A DNA stretch of 50,985 nucleotides, taken from CADCTB01 sp964479465 (lineage in GTDB: Bacteria; Actinomycetota; Acidimicrobiia; Acidimicrobiales; AC-14). Below the pieces are notes generated by a model. It worked only from the letters and a program-made list of their open reading frames with translations, did no database searches and was not told where the DNA came from. The position numbers were made by a program, and so were the translations under genes. Shown here one piece after another: positions 1-6,890 of this stretch (positions are counted from its first letter, which is position 1; each line of letters begins with the position of its first letter). The stretch is taken from positions 1-50,985 of the forward strand of contig CAYZMG010000027.1 of the NCBI GenBank assembly GCA_964479465.1. Direction: 5' to 3'.

Positions 1-126
1 CGCGGCGAGCACGAACCCGGTGAGCGTCTCGCCGGTGAGGTCGGCGGCAGCCCGCAGCACGCGCTCCTGGCGGCCGCTGACCCGCATGTTGATCCGTCCC
101 CGGCGCTCGGACTCGGCCTCGCTCAT
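1..126 (-). CDS. DUF1778-type (TacA-like) antitoxin, partial
   Basis: Only the first 42 codons are in the window; the gene runs off the left edge. The ATG at 126 opens a peptide with a ribbon-helix-helix-like stretch (RINMRVSGRQERVLRAAA) followed by GETLTGFVLAA. This is the pattern of DUF1778 antitoxins that bind operator DNA and neutralise a GNAT acetyltransferase toxin. The partner would lie downstream, outside the window. A GTACA/TGTAC dyad lies just upstream and could be its own operator. The assignment rests on a short N-terminus, so another small RHH regulator is possible. Confidence 0.55.
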   Translation of the reverse strand, partial: MSEAESERRGRINMRVSGRQERVLRAAADLTGETLTGFVLAA

Positions 127-133
127 GAGCCCA

Positions 134-154
134 ATGTACACACCCAGTATGTAC
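134..154 (-). promoter_or_regulatory. Possible antitoxin operator (GTACA-N9-TGTAC)
   Basis: ATGTAC occurs at 134-139 and again at 149-154. The inner arms GTACA (136-140) and TGTAC (150-154) form an inverted repeat with a 9-bp spacer, 8-28 nt upstream of the antitoxin ATG. Dyads in this position are usual for autoregulated RHH antitoxin operons. Function is inferred from position. Confidence 0.3.
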
Positions 155-166
155 GTCCCGCGCCGG

Positions 167-1310
167 TCAGGGGCTGGGATGTTCCTGGCGTATCCACGAG
201 GCGAGAAGAGGGTCGATGATCACGCCGTGCTCGTCGACGACGCTGCGCTGCTCGAGGACGACGCGAGCCGCGGTCGCCGAGCCTCCGCCCAACCCGAGCC
301 GGCGGGCAGCCGCTCCGAACTGCGGCTCCCCCCAGGCCGAGAGGCGCAACGACCGGCGGTGGTTGCCGCCGATCCCGTTCCACACCGCCAGCAGCTCCGG
401 GCGGGCGTAGGCCAGGGTGGCGGCGTACGCCTCCCGCCAGATGTCGTCGTCAGCCTGGCCACCCTCGGGCACCAGGTTCCAGAGATGATGGGCCAGGAGG
501 TTGAGCCGCTGTGGATGCCCGGCTGCGGCATGGACAAGTGCCCCGAGCGCCGATCCCGCGCTCCGTCCCGTGGCATCGAACTGGTCGGCGACATAGTCCG
601 TGGCGACGGGCTGCGGCAGCGGTCCGAGCTCGAAGCGCTCGGCCTGGCCGAACAGCGGGGCGGCGCGCTCGAAGAACAAGCCCCGCAGGATGCCCTGCTC
701 GGACCCCGAGAAGAGGTAAGAGACACGATCACGGTGATGCTGGATCTGCGATCGCAACACTGCGTCGGCATGGGCCACGTCGGCGATGGCCTGGAACTCG
801 TCGAGGACCATCAGCACGCGGGTACCCGTGCGGCTGGCAGCTTGGGCCGGAAGTGCGAGCAGCGTCTCGAGGGTGTGCGACGGCGGACTGTCCTCGGANN
901 NNNNNNNNGTCCTCGGAACGGAACACGCCGCTGCCGATGTCGATGCCGAACCGGGTGCCGGCGGCGCGCAACCCCGCATCCGCCACGCCGGCGAGCGCCC
1001 GGCCGAGCGCGGTACGCACCTTGGCGTGGTTCAGGTCGGTAAAGGATGCGGCCAAGCGCCGGCTGATGTCGTCGATGCTGAGCACCCCTTGGAGGTCGCA
1101 GACCACGACAGCCAGCTCCTTGTCGGCCTGGCAGTCGTGGGCCAGGCGGCCGATCACGCTGGTCTTCCCGTAGCGCCGGGGCCCGTACAGCAGGCAGAAC
1201 CGGCCGTGGGCGGCCCGGTCCCTGAGTGCCGAGAGTTCCTCGCTCCGGCCGGCGAGTTGCGCCGGCGGAACGGGGCCGTCGAACACGAACGGTGAGGTCT
1301 GAACCTGCAT
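167..1310 (-). CDS. P-loop ATPase (Arch_ATPase/STAND-like), split by an artefactual gap
   Basis: The N-terminal half (ATG 1310, preceded by GGGAG) has a Walker A motif GPRRYGKTS near residue 44 and a sensor-like VVVCDLQG strand. The C-terminal half has a Walker B-like VLMVLDEFQAI, a sensor region YLFSGSE and a helical tail ending HPSP. Such ATPases are found in bacterial regulatory and defence loci; the substrate is unknown. Ten Ns at 899-908 interrupt the gene and put the halves in different frames. The 9 bases on both sides of the gap are identical (GTCCTCGGA at 890-898 and 909-917). Removing the Ns and one copy gives one uninterrupted 374-residue frame reading FRSEDSPPSHTLE across the join. 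It is therefore probably an intact gene. Confidence 0.75.
899..908. other. Assembly gap (10 N) with duplicated ends
   Basis: The Ns are flanked by the same 9-mer on both sides. Collapsing the 19 bp restores the reading frame of the ATPase gene, so the gap is most likely a failed overlap between contigs, not missing DNA. Confidence 0.85.
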
Positions 1311-1421
1311 GGCTCCCAGGATACTCGCCGTGGCGTGGGTAGCACCCCCTTCTTGGCGAGGGTTCTGGCCCCTTCTGGAGGGACATCCCGGGCTTCGTGG
1401 TGATCCTCAGGGCTTGGCGGT

Positions 1422-1454
1422 GGACAGCCTTCCAGCCCGACTGGAAGGCTGTCC
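1422..1454 (+). promoter_or_regulatory. Perfect 14-bp hairpin over the ribosome binding site of the CAP gene
   Basis: GGACAGCCTTCCAG at 1422-1435 and its exact reverse complement at 1441-1454 are separated by CCCGA. The 3' arm contains GGAAGG, the best Shine-Dalgarno candidate for ATG 1457, which starts 2 nt after the hairpin. In RNA this would hide the ribosome binding site. A role in translation control or as a remnant repeat is inference. Confidence 0.45.
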
Positions 1455-1456
1455 CG

Positions 1457-2377
1457 ATGTTCCGTAGCCAGCCGGGCGGGTGGAACACGGCCCGGCAGGC
1501 CGCGTTCGCCCTGCTCCCTGTCGTGATCGGCGCCGCCGTGCTGGTCGCTGGGAACGACCGGCCGGCGCCGGGGATGTCGCGGTTGGAGGCGACCCAGTCG
1601 GTGGTGCCGGCGCCGGCGTTGGAGCCGGCGGAGGCGGTTGCGGCGCCGGCGCTGGCGGGGGCGGAGCCGGTGGCGGCCGGGGCGGAGACGCCGGTGGCGG
1701 CCCCGTCTGAGCCGGCGGCGTCGGTCAGCGCCGGCGGCCCCGGGCCGGCGCCGGGCGCCGGCACGGGCGCCGGCACGGGCGACGCCGGCACGGGCGACGA
1801 CAGCAGCGACGACGCCGGCACGGGCGACGCCGGCGCCTCGGCCATCGTCGCCGGCGAGGTCGCCAGTCCGGCGAGCGGGAGCTCGCCGGCGGCGAGCGTG
1901 CCGGCGAGCGTGGCGACGACCACCGCCCCGTCGACCTCGTCGTCGACCACCACCCCCACGACCACAACCACCACAACGGCGCCGGCGCCGGAGCCGGGCG
2001 GTCGCGCCCGGGACGCCGAGGCCGAGGTCGTGCCCCTCACCAACGCCGACCGCGCCGCCGCCGGGCTGGGGGCGTTGTCCCGCAACGGCTGCCTCGACGC
2101 CGCCGCCGCCGGCTTCGCCGAGCAGATGGCCCGCAGCGGCGTGCTGGCCCACAATCCCGGGGCCGGCGGCGCCGTCAACGGCTGCCGGACGAACGCCACC
2201 TGGGGCGACAACGTGGGCATGTCGACCGCCTGCGACATCGCCTTCCTCGAGAGGGAGTGGATGGCCTCCCCCAGCCACCGCCGGAACATCCTGACCGGGG
2301 CCTTCACCCTCATCGGCGTGGGGGCGTGGACCGACGACGCCGGCACCTGCTGGGTGCAGGTCCTGTTCAGCTCCTGA
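1457..2377 (+). CDS. Secreted CAP-domain (SCP/PR-1-like) protein
   Basis: This encodes 306 residues. A hydrophobic segment near residues 12-32 (AAFALLPVVIGAAVLVAG) is a signal peptide or membrane anchor. A long Ala/Pro/Gly/Thr linker follows to about residue 185. The CAP domain fills the last ~120 residues, with TNADRAAAGLGAL, WGDNVGMS and SPSHRRNIL, the usual CAP landmarks. Two Cys pairs may form disulfides. CAP proteins of this type in Gram-positive bacteria are exported; their biochemical role is mostly unknown. ATG 1457 is preferred over an in-frame GTG at 1397 because of GGAAGG at 1443-1448. The linker is coded by short GC-rich repeats and may vary in length. Confidence 0.8.
   Translation: MFRSQPGGWNTARQAAFALLPVVIGAAVLVAGNDRPAPGMSRLEATQSVVPAPALEPAEAVAAPALAGAEPVAAGAETPVAAPSEPAASVSAGGPGPAPGAGTGAGTGDAGTGDDSSDDAGTGDAGASAIVAGEVASPASGSSPAASVPASVATTTAPSTSSSTTTPTTTTTTTAPAPEPGGRARDAEAEVVPLTNADRAAAGLGALSRNGCLDAAAAGFAEQMARSGVLAHNPGAGGAVNGCRTNATWGDNVGMSTACDIAFLEREWMASPSHRRNILTGAFTLIGVGAWTDDAGTCWVQVLFSS
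1757..1826 (+). repeat. Short repeats coding the CAP protein linker
   Basis: The 13-mer GCCGGCACGGGCG occurs at 1757, 1769, 1784 and 1814, encoding AGTGDAGTGDD-like linker sequence. Being in frame, copy-number change would mostly alter spacer length. Confidence 0.7.
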
Positions 2378-2380
2378 CGC

Positions 2381-2500
2381 TCACCAGGGCTCGTGGCGCC
2401 GCCGGCGCAGATGCCGGCGATGTTTCCCGCTCTCGCACGGCCGCGTCGCCACGAAGTAGCCCGCCGTTGCGACGAGTAGGACTACGACCATCACCGCCAT
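2381..2500 (-). CDS. Possible 39-aa membrane micro-protein
   Basis: An ATG at 2500 opens a short frame starting MAVMVVVLLVATAGYFVATR, one predicted membrane span. A very basic His/Arg-rich tail (SGKHRRHLRRRRHEPW) follows, ending at TGA 2383-2381 just past the convergent CAP gene. No good Shine-Dalgarno sequence is close to the ATG (GGAG is about 16 nt upstream). The layout of one helix plus a basic tail looks like a real small membrane protein, but chance cannot be excluded. Confidence 0.25.
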   Translation of the reverse strand: MAVMVVVLLVATAGYFVATRPCESGKHRRHLRRRRHEPW

Positions 2501-2585
2501 TGCCGCTAAGTTCGCTCCGCCTCTCTGGGGGTGAGCCTATTTGCGATGTCAGATAGTCGCAACTTCTCTAAGAGACTCTCCGCCT

Positions 2586-2619
2586 GTATAAGTTACCGGC
2601 TTATACGGCCTGATACGGT
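2586..2619 (+). promoter_or_regulatory. Palindromic operator and -10 element of the 2.6-kb ATPase gene
   Basis: GTATAAG (2586-2592) and CTTATAC (2600-2606) form a perfect 7-bp inverted repeat with a 7-bp spacer. A TACGGT hexamer at 2614-2619 fits an actinobacterial -10 box. The inverted repeat would then cover the -35 region, as a repressor site would. The AT-rich arms stand out in this GC-rich DNA. Confidence 0.45.
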
Positions 2620-2624
2620 GTTAG

Positions 2625-3803
2625 ATCGACCCGATCGCCAATCCCTACCGTCCCGGTGCCGGCCGGCGGCCGCCCCTCCTCGCCGGCCGCCAGCAGATCC
2701 TCGACGCCTTCGACGTGCTCCGTCGCCGGGCCGAGGAGCACGGCGAGGGCGACCGGAGCTGGATCATCAGCGGGCTACGGGGCGTCGGCAAGACCGTGCT
2801 GCTCAACGAGCTACTCTCCCAAGTCAGCAGTCGCGGGTGGATCTCGGCCAAGGTGGAGGCTGGAGCCTCGCTCTCGCTCTCGCTCGCCCTTAGCCAGTCG
2901 CTCGTGCGGGGCCTGCGAACGGCGACAGGCCGCTACCCGGAGCCGCGGCTGCGCCGGCTGCTGGGCATCTTCAAGGCGTTCTCGGTCAAGGTCGACCCGT
3001 CTGGGAACGTGAGCCTGGGCATCGACGTCCAGCCCATCTCCGGGGTGGCCGACTCTGGCCGGCTCACCGATGACTTGGCTGCGTTGTTCGAGGCCCTCGG
3101 CGAGACCGCTCGGGACCTCGGTACCGGCGTGATCGTCCTGATCGACGAGTTGCAGGAGGCCACCCCCGAGGACATGGCCGCGCTCAACACGGCCGTGCAC
3201 CTGACCGGCCAGGCCGAGGTGCCCCTTCCAATCGCCGTGGTCGGCGCCGGCCTACCGTCACTCCCCGCCCAGCTCGCCGAGGCCACCAGCTACGCCGAGC
3301 GGCTGTACGAGTTCCGCCCCATCGGGCTTCTCGACGACGTCGCAGCGCGAGAGGCCTTGACCGTGCCGGCGCGGGATCGGGGCGTGGACTGGAGCGACGA
3401 CGGCCTAGCCGCGGCGACCACCACCGCCCGGGGCTACCCCTACTTCATCCAGGCCATCGGCAAGCAGGTCTGGGACGTCGCCGGCCGCAGCCCGATCACA
3501 CTGGCCGACGTCGAGCTCGGCCTGGCCGAGGCCCGGCGCGAAGTCGACGACGGGCTCTACCGGTCGCGCTGGGAACGCGCCACCGCCGCCCAACGTGACC
3601 TGCTCCGAGTCCTGGCCACGCTGGGAGGCGACGGACCGGCGCCGGTGGGCGACATCGCCAGGTCGCTCGGCAAGCGGCGGACGTCGGACATCTCCGTCGC
3701 CCGCGAAGAGGTAATCGCCAAAGGCCTGGCGTACGCGCCGGAACGGGGTCTCCTGGCCTTCACGGTGCCAGGCATGCACGACTTCATCCTTCGTCAGCCC
3801 TGA
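2625..3803 (+). CDS. P-loop ATP-binding protein (AAA-type)
   Basis: Walker A is GLRGVGKT. A Walker B-like VIVLIDELQEA follows, then PIAVVGAGLP, and a C-terminal winged-helix-like region (DLLRVLATLGG to the end). Family-like sequence NPYRPGAG...LLAGR begins at 2640, but no ATG, GTG or TTG lies in frame between the TAG at 2622-2624 and GTG 2715. I therefore place the start at ATC 2625, which lies 5 nt after the TACGGT hexamer, as expected for a leaderless start. GTG 2715 is the conservative alternative (362 aa), but it would cut off the conserved N-terminus. A base error at the start or a frameshift from GTG 2618 would also explain this. A TCGCTC hexanucleotide run near 2870-2890 encodes SLSLSLALS. 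Function unknown. Confidence 0.7.
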   Translation: MDPIANPYRPGAGRRPPLLAGRQQILDAFDVLRRRAEEHGEGDRSWIISGLRGVGKTVLLNELLSQVSSRGWISAKVEAGASLSLSLALSQSLVRGLRTATGRYPEPRLRRLLGIFKAFSVKVDPSGNVSLGIDVQPISGVADSGRLTDDLAALFEALGETARDLGTGVIVLIDELQEATPEDMAALNTAVHLTGQAEVPLPIAVVGAGLPSLPAQLAEATSYAERLYEFRPIGLLDDVAAREALTVPARDRGVDWSDDGLAAATTTARGYPYFIQAIGKQVWDVAGRSPITLADVELGLAEARREVDDGLYRSRWERATAAQRDLLRVLATLGGDGPAPVGDIARSLGKRRTSDISVAREEVIAKGLAYAPERGLLAFTVPGMHDFILRQP

Positions 3804-4262
3804 CCGCCGGCGTCCCGCCACGCCCGGTGGATCTCGGGGCGGAGCCGGCCCCGGTCGGGTACCTCGAGCCCGTTGGCCCGAGCCCAGGCCCGGACCTCGG
3901 CGGTGGAAGGGCGCCGGCTGCGGTGCGCCGGCGGCGGCGGCGTCCTCGCCGGCGCCGATGCGGGCCACGGCCAGGCCCTCGGCCTCCGCCCAGCTCAGGG
4001 CGGCGGCGGCGAGGTACCGGTAGGTCCACTGCTCGGCCAGGGGTGACGAGGCGGACCTGGTGGCCCCCGAACTTGTAGGCGTACTTCTCGTGGGCGTCGA
4101 CCACGATCTCCAGCTCGACGATGCCGGCGGCGCGTGCGCCCGGCAGGCGGACGTCGGGCCGGGCCTGCTTGCGGGTGCGGGGTGACTGCCAGAACACCAT
4201 CTGGCGGCCCCGGGCGTTGGTGAACACGATCTGGGAGCGCTGCTCGCGGCCCCGGTCGGCGA
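3794..4262 (-). pseudogene. Degenerate ERCC4-nuclease/Lsr2-type gene
   Basis: Three frames each hold a recognisable piece, in family order. The first (4262 to ~4045) has DRGREQRSQIVF, GRQMVFWQSPRTRKQARP and ELEIVVDAHEKYAYKF. The second (~4045 to ~3935) has LAEQWTYRYLAAAALSWAEAE. The third, ending at TGA 3794, has VRAWARANGLEVPDRGRL, a clear Lsr2 C-terminal DNA-binding domain. In intact actinobacterial proteins of this type an ERCC4 nuclease core of about 100 residues lies between the first two pieces; it is absent here. The usual N-terminus is also missing, because the XRE gene abuts at 4265. Two frameshifts plus a deletion indicate a relic. Its 3' end overlaps the convergent ATPase gene by 10 nt. 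Confidence 0.7.
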
Positions 4263-4264
4263 CC

Positions 4265-4774
4265 TCAGGACGCGGAGGCTGTCTTCAGTCGCTCTCGAAC
4301 CGGGAAACCGAAACCAGTGCCCAGCTCATCGGGCTCCAGCGGAGATGCGGTTGGGGCATCCGACGTCATTTCGAGCTCGATCGTGCCACTGTCCGTATCG
4401 AAGGCGCGAATGACGGCACGACTGGCCGCAAACAGGCGGCCTAAGTGCGTCGACAGCGGGTACGAATCGCCCAGCGGGCCCAACCCCAGATCGAGACTGA
4501 GGTTGCGGCTGCCGTCAGGCCCTGACGGGTCGAGCAGGCGACCGACCGTCACCCCAAACGTGATCGCCAAGCCGAAGAGCTCATCGATGGTGACGTTGCG
4601 TCCGTTTCCTTCGATGGCGCTGACAATGGAGCGACCCCAGCCGTGACCGAGCCCCGTCATCCTTACGGCCAGCTGGTCCTGCGTCATGCCCCGGAGCAAG
4701 CGGTAGCAGCGGACATTCTGAGCCAAGACCCGAGAAGGACGCCCGTTGCCCGCCATTGATGGGGCTGCCGACAT
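4265..4774 (-). CDS. XRE-family helix-turn-helix regulator
   Basis: This is a 169-residue protein starting at ATG 4774 (GAGGT about 10 nt upstream). Residues ~15-80 form an HTH_3-type domain: LAQNVRCYRLLRGMTQDQLA, then a recognition helix region WGRSIVSAIEGNGRNVTI and DELFGLAITFGVTVGRLL. The C-terminal half has no recognised domain and ends KTASAS. An in-frame upstream ATG at 4888 would add 38 residues with no HTH character, so I did not use it. It sits where the 5' part of the ERCC4/Lsr2 relic should be, suggesting it arrived by the rearrangement that broke that gene. Confidence 0.75.
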   Translation of the reverse strand: MSAAPSMAGNGRPSRVLAQNVRCYRLLRGMTQDQLAVRMTGLGHGWGRSIVSAIEGNGRNVTIDELFGLAITFGVTVGRLLDPSGPDGSRNLSLDLGLGPLGDSYPLSTHLGRLFAASRAVIRAFDTDSGTIELEMTSDAPTASPLEPDELGTGFGFPVRERLKTASAS

Positions 4775-5093
4775 GCAGTAACGACCTCGCTTCGGGCGAA
4801 GCTGGTCGCCCCGACCCCCCGAGTCAATCCTTCTGACCGGAGCCACCCTCTCCTTGGCCGCATCTTGACCAGCGGAGTACCGGCACATTTAGGCACATGG
4901 ACCTCATGGCGTCAACTCTTCGTTCCATAAACGGTGCCTTCTTCCCGGACTATGTATTGGGCACAACCGGCTTCGCGTTCGCCGCTATAGGGCCCGCTGA
5001 GGTCACCGAAGCTCCACACCGCGGATGCGCGCCTAGCCGGGGCGCCGGGTCCTACCTGCCCGATCGTCGTCGTCCGCCGCTGAGCTGAACTTC
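4775..5093. other. 319-bp intergenic stretch, no convincing gene
   Basis: A 63-codon plus-strand frame at 4897-5088 has no ribosome binding site and no recognisable sequence, so I do not call it. The promoter of the XRE gene is expected here, but I see no clear hexamers, repeat or RNA motif. Confidence 0.6.
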
Positions 5094-5906
5094 TCAGAAC
5101 AGGGTCGGCGGCGCCGGCACATCGGGGCGCGCCTTCGCCTTAGGCTGACGGGGCGGCTCGATGTTCGGGTCGGCGGCGGCGATCGCGTGCGCCGCCTCCG
5201 GTCCCTTCCGCTCGGCGACGAGGCCGATGCCCTGCCGGCGGACGGAGTGGTTCGGCCAGCGGACAGCCTTGTCGATCAGGAAGTCCTGGGTGGCCGTGGG
5301 AAGGCCGTCGATCACGTCGAGCAGGCCGGAGACCGTGGCGGCCGCGGCGCGAGCGTCCAGGTCGCCGGCTCGCTTGAAGACATCGGCCCAGCGCTCGGGC
5401 TGGGGGCCGACCAGGCGGCCGGCGGCCCACCGGCGCAAGGGCGGGAAGACCTCTCGGCGGGAGACCGTGGGCCGTTCGTCGTCGCCATCCTCCGCTTCCT
5501 CGATGAAATCCTGATCGGCTCCGTCGAGGGCGATCACAATCTCGTCACCGAACCACTCGTCGGGGACCTCCCAAAAGAGGGCGTCGCCGGCGGCCAGGAA
5601 CGCCTCGGCCAGCAGGTCGAGCTCGCCGTCGTCGACCATGCCGGACTGCTCGATCCGGCGCATGAGGGGCCCGGCTCCGCCCCGCCACCGGACATCGGTG
5701 ACCATCAGCATCGCTGTGACCGCGGTGCTCGCCGGGTCGACCTTGTCGTGCTTCACGAGCAGGACGTACGGCTCGAAGGCGTCGGCGGAACTCCGAATGG
5801 GCGGGTGCAGCACCAACACCCGGCGGAGGTCGTCGGACGTCGCCGCGGTCCACAGATCGAAGAACTCCGCTCCGACGTCTTCGGGGCCCGTCTCCACTTG
5901 GCACAT
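5094..5906 (-). CDS. Conserved-looking protein of unknown function, 270 aa
   Basis: The protein starts MCQVETGPEDVGAEFF. It is acidic in the middle (DFIEEAEDGDDERP) with a helical C-terminal third ending in a Pro/Lys-rich tail (PPRQPKAKARPDVPAPPTLF). No catalytic motif, signal peptide or membrane span is visible. The repeated helical pattern (RWAAGRLVGPQPERWADVFK, GLLDVIDGLPTATQDFL) could be HEAT-like, but that is a guess. It diverges from the toxin-antitoxin-like pair with only 16 bp between start codons, so the two units probably share a promoter region. Confidence 0.6.
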   Translation of the reverse strand: MCQVETGPEDVGAEFFDLWTAATSDDLRRVLVLHPPIRSSADAFEPYVLLVKHDKVDPASTAVTAMLMVTDVRWRGGAGPLMRRIEQSGMVDDGELDLLAEAFLAAGDALFWEVPDEWFGDEIVIALDGADQDFIEEAEDGDDERPTVSRREVFPPLRRWAAGRLVGPQPERWADVFKRAGDLDARAAAATVSGLLDVIDGLPTATQDFLIDKAVRWPNHSVRRQGIGLVAERKGPEAAHAIAAADPNIEPPRQPKAKARPDVPAPPTLF

Positions 5907-5910
5907 TGCC

Positions 5911-5916
5911 TACCAT
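5911..5916 (+). promoter_or_regulatory. -10 hexamer TACCAT, leaderless geometry
   Basis: TACCAT ends exactly 6 nt before GTG 5923. Transcription would then begin at the start codon itself. No Shine-Dalgarno sequence precedes the GTG. Confidence 0.45.
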
Positions 5917-5922
5917 GACGGC

Positions 5923-6342
5923 GTGGCAGGCGACGGCACCGTGCACCCGCCCGCCGAGGGGCTACGCGAGGTCGCGACGGAGATTCGCCGATGCCTGGGA
6001 ATGTCGCCGCCCGACCGTCACGAAGCGCTGCGCTGGGTGGTGCAGTTCATGGACGACTTCGAGAGAGCGACTCCGGAGCGGCGAGCGGCCATGGTGGCCG
6101 TCGAGCCGGACCCGACAGGCGACGAGCGCTGGGACGCCATGCTGGCGGCGGCGGCCGAGCATCTCTGCTACCACCACGGCCTCCCCGTGCCCTCCTGGAG
6201 CGTCGATCCGACGCGATTCCTCGAGCGCTGGTGGTTCGTGTCCCCGTACCGATCGGTGCACGCGAGCGCCCTCGTGAGCACGCCGGCGGCGTTCGCCAAC
6301 CGCGGCGTCTTCATACACGCCGCCTCCCTGGCCAGCGTGTAG
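5923..6342 (+). CDS. Putative antitoxin partner of the downstream nucleotidyltransferase
   Basis: A 139-residue protein from GTG 5923. The N-terminal two-thirds is helical. The C-terminus FLERWWFVSPYRSVHASALV, followed by STPAAFANRGVFI, resembles the C-terminal segment of small actinobacterial proteins encoded just upstream of DUF6036 nucleotidyltransferases. I see no helix-turn-helix. The next gene starts 5 nt after the stop, so the two are co-transcribed. By arrangement it is the likely antitoxin. The start is chosen because of the TACCAT hexamer 6 nt upstream and because longer frames would run into the divergent gene. Confidence 0.55.
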   Translation: MAGDGTVHPPAEGLREVATEIRRCLGMSPPDRHEALRWVVQFMDDFERATPERRAAMVAVEPDPTGDERWDAMLAAAAEHLCYHHGLPVPSWSVDPTRFLERWWFVSPYRSVHASALVSTPAAFANRGVFIHAASLASV

Positions 6343-6347
6343 CCGCC

Positions 6348-6869
6348 ATGCTCGATCGCCCCGCGCTGCTGGTGCTTCTCGAGGCTCTCGCCGCGGAGCT
6401 GGATTCGATCGGCGTACGAGGAGAGATGTTCATCGTGGGTGGCGCGGCAATGGCGCTGGCATACAACACCCGGCGTGCGACCCGCGACATTGACGCCGTT
6501 TTCGAGCCGAAGGCGACGATCTATCAGGCCGCCGATCGAGTGGCGACGACGCATGGGGTGGACCCGAACTGGCTGAACGACGCGGTCAAGGGCTTTTTGC
6601 CCGGACCAGACGCCGGCTCGACGGTGCTGTTCGAACAGCCCGGCCTCGCCGTTCGTGTCGCCTCACCCCGCTACTTACTGGCAATGAAGGTGATGGCGGC
6701 GCGGGTCGAACGCGACGAGGACGACATCATCTTGCTGGCCGAGCTGTCCGGAACCACGACCGTCTCGGCGATCCTCGACCTCGTGCAGAACTCCTACCCA
6801 CACGCGTCCATCCCGCCGCGGGTTCAGTACTTCCTGGAGGAGATCGTCGGCCGGGACGAAACCGGGTGA
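6348..6869 (+). CDS. DUF6036/AbiEii-like nucleotidyltransferase, putative toxin
   Basis: This 173-residue protein has the minimal nucleotidyltransferase fold. GEMFIVGGAAMALAY carries the GG dipeptide and TRDIDAVFEP supplies the two metal-binding Asp residues. A family-typical region follows (PRYLLAMKVMAARVERDEDDI, LLAELSG). AbiEii-type and MenT-type toxins of this superfamily transfer nucleotides to targets such as tRNA ends, and they are usually paired with an upstream antitoxin, as here. The two Asp residues and GG are present, so it should be active. Target unknown. Confidence 0.7.
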   Translation: MLDRPALLVLLEALAAELDSIGVRGEMFIVGGAAMALAYNTRRATRDIDAVFEPKATIYQAADRVATTHGVDPNWLNDAVKGFLPGPDAGSTVLFEQPGLAVRVASPRYLLAMKVMAARVERDEDDIILLAELSGTTTVSAILDLVQNSYPHASIPPRVQYFLEEIVGRDETG

Positions 6870-6890
6870 GCGTCGCCCTACCGCCGGCTC

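Noticed and set aside
1311..1456. Transposon end or insertion sequence
   Set aside because: The hairpin at 1422-1454 looked like a transposon terminus, but there is no transposase, no matching second end and no target duplication.
1757..1990. Mobile or regulatory repeat in the CAP gene
   Set aside because: The repeats are in frame and encode a low-complexity Ala/Gly/Thr/Pro linker, common in secreted actinobacterial proteins.
811..2346. Long open frames opposite the CAP and ATPase genes
   Set aside because: They lie on the complement of real genes, are Arg/Ala/Pro/Gly-rich shadow sequences and have no recognisable family or ribosome binding site.
2715..2717. GTG 2715 as the start of the second ATPase
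   Set aside because: Usable, but it removes the conserved NPYRPGAG...LLAGR segment; kept only as the conservative alternative.
4897..5088. 63-aa plus-strand gene
   Set aside because: No ribosome binding site, no family, and codon usage unlike the neighbours.
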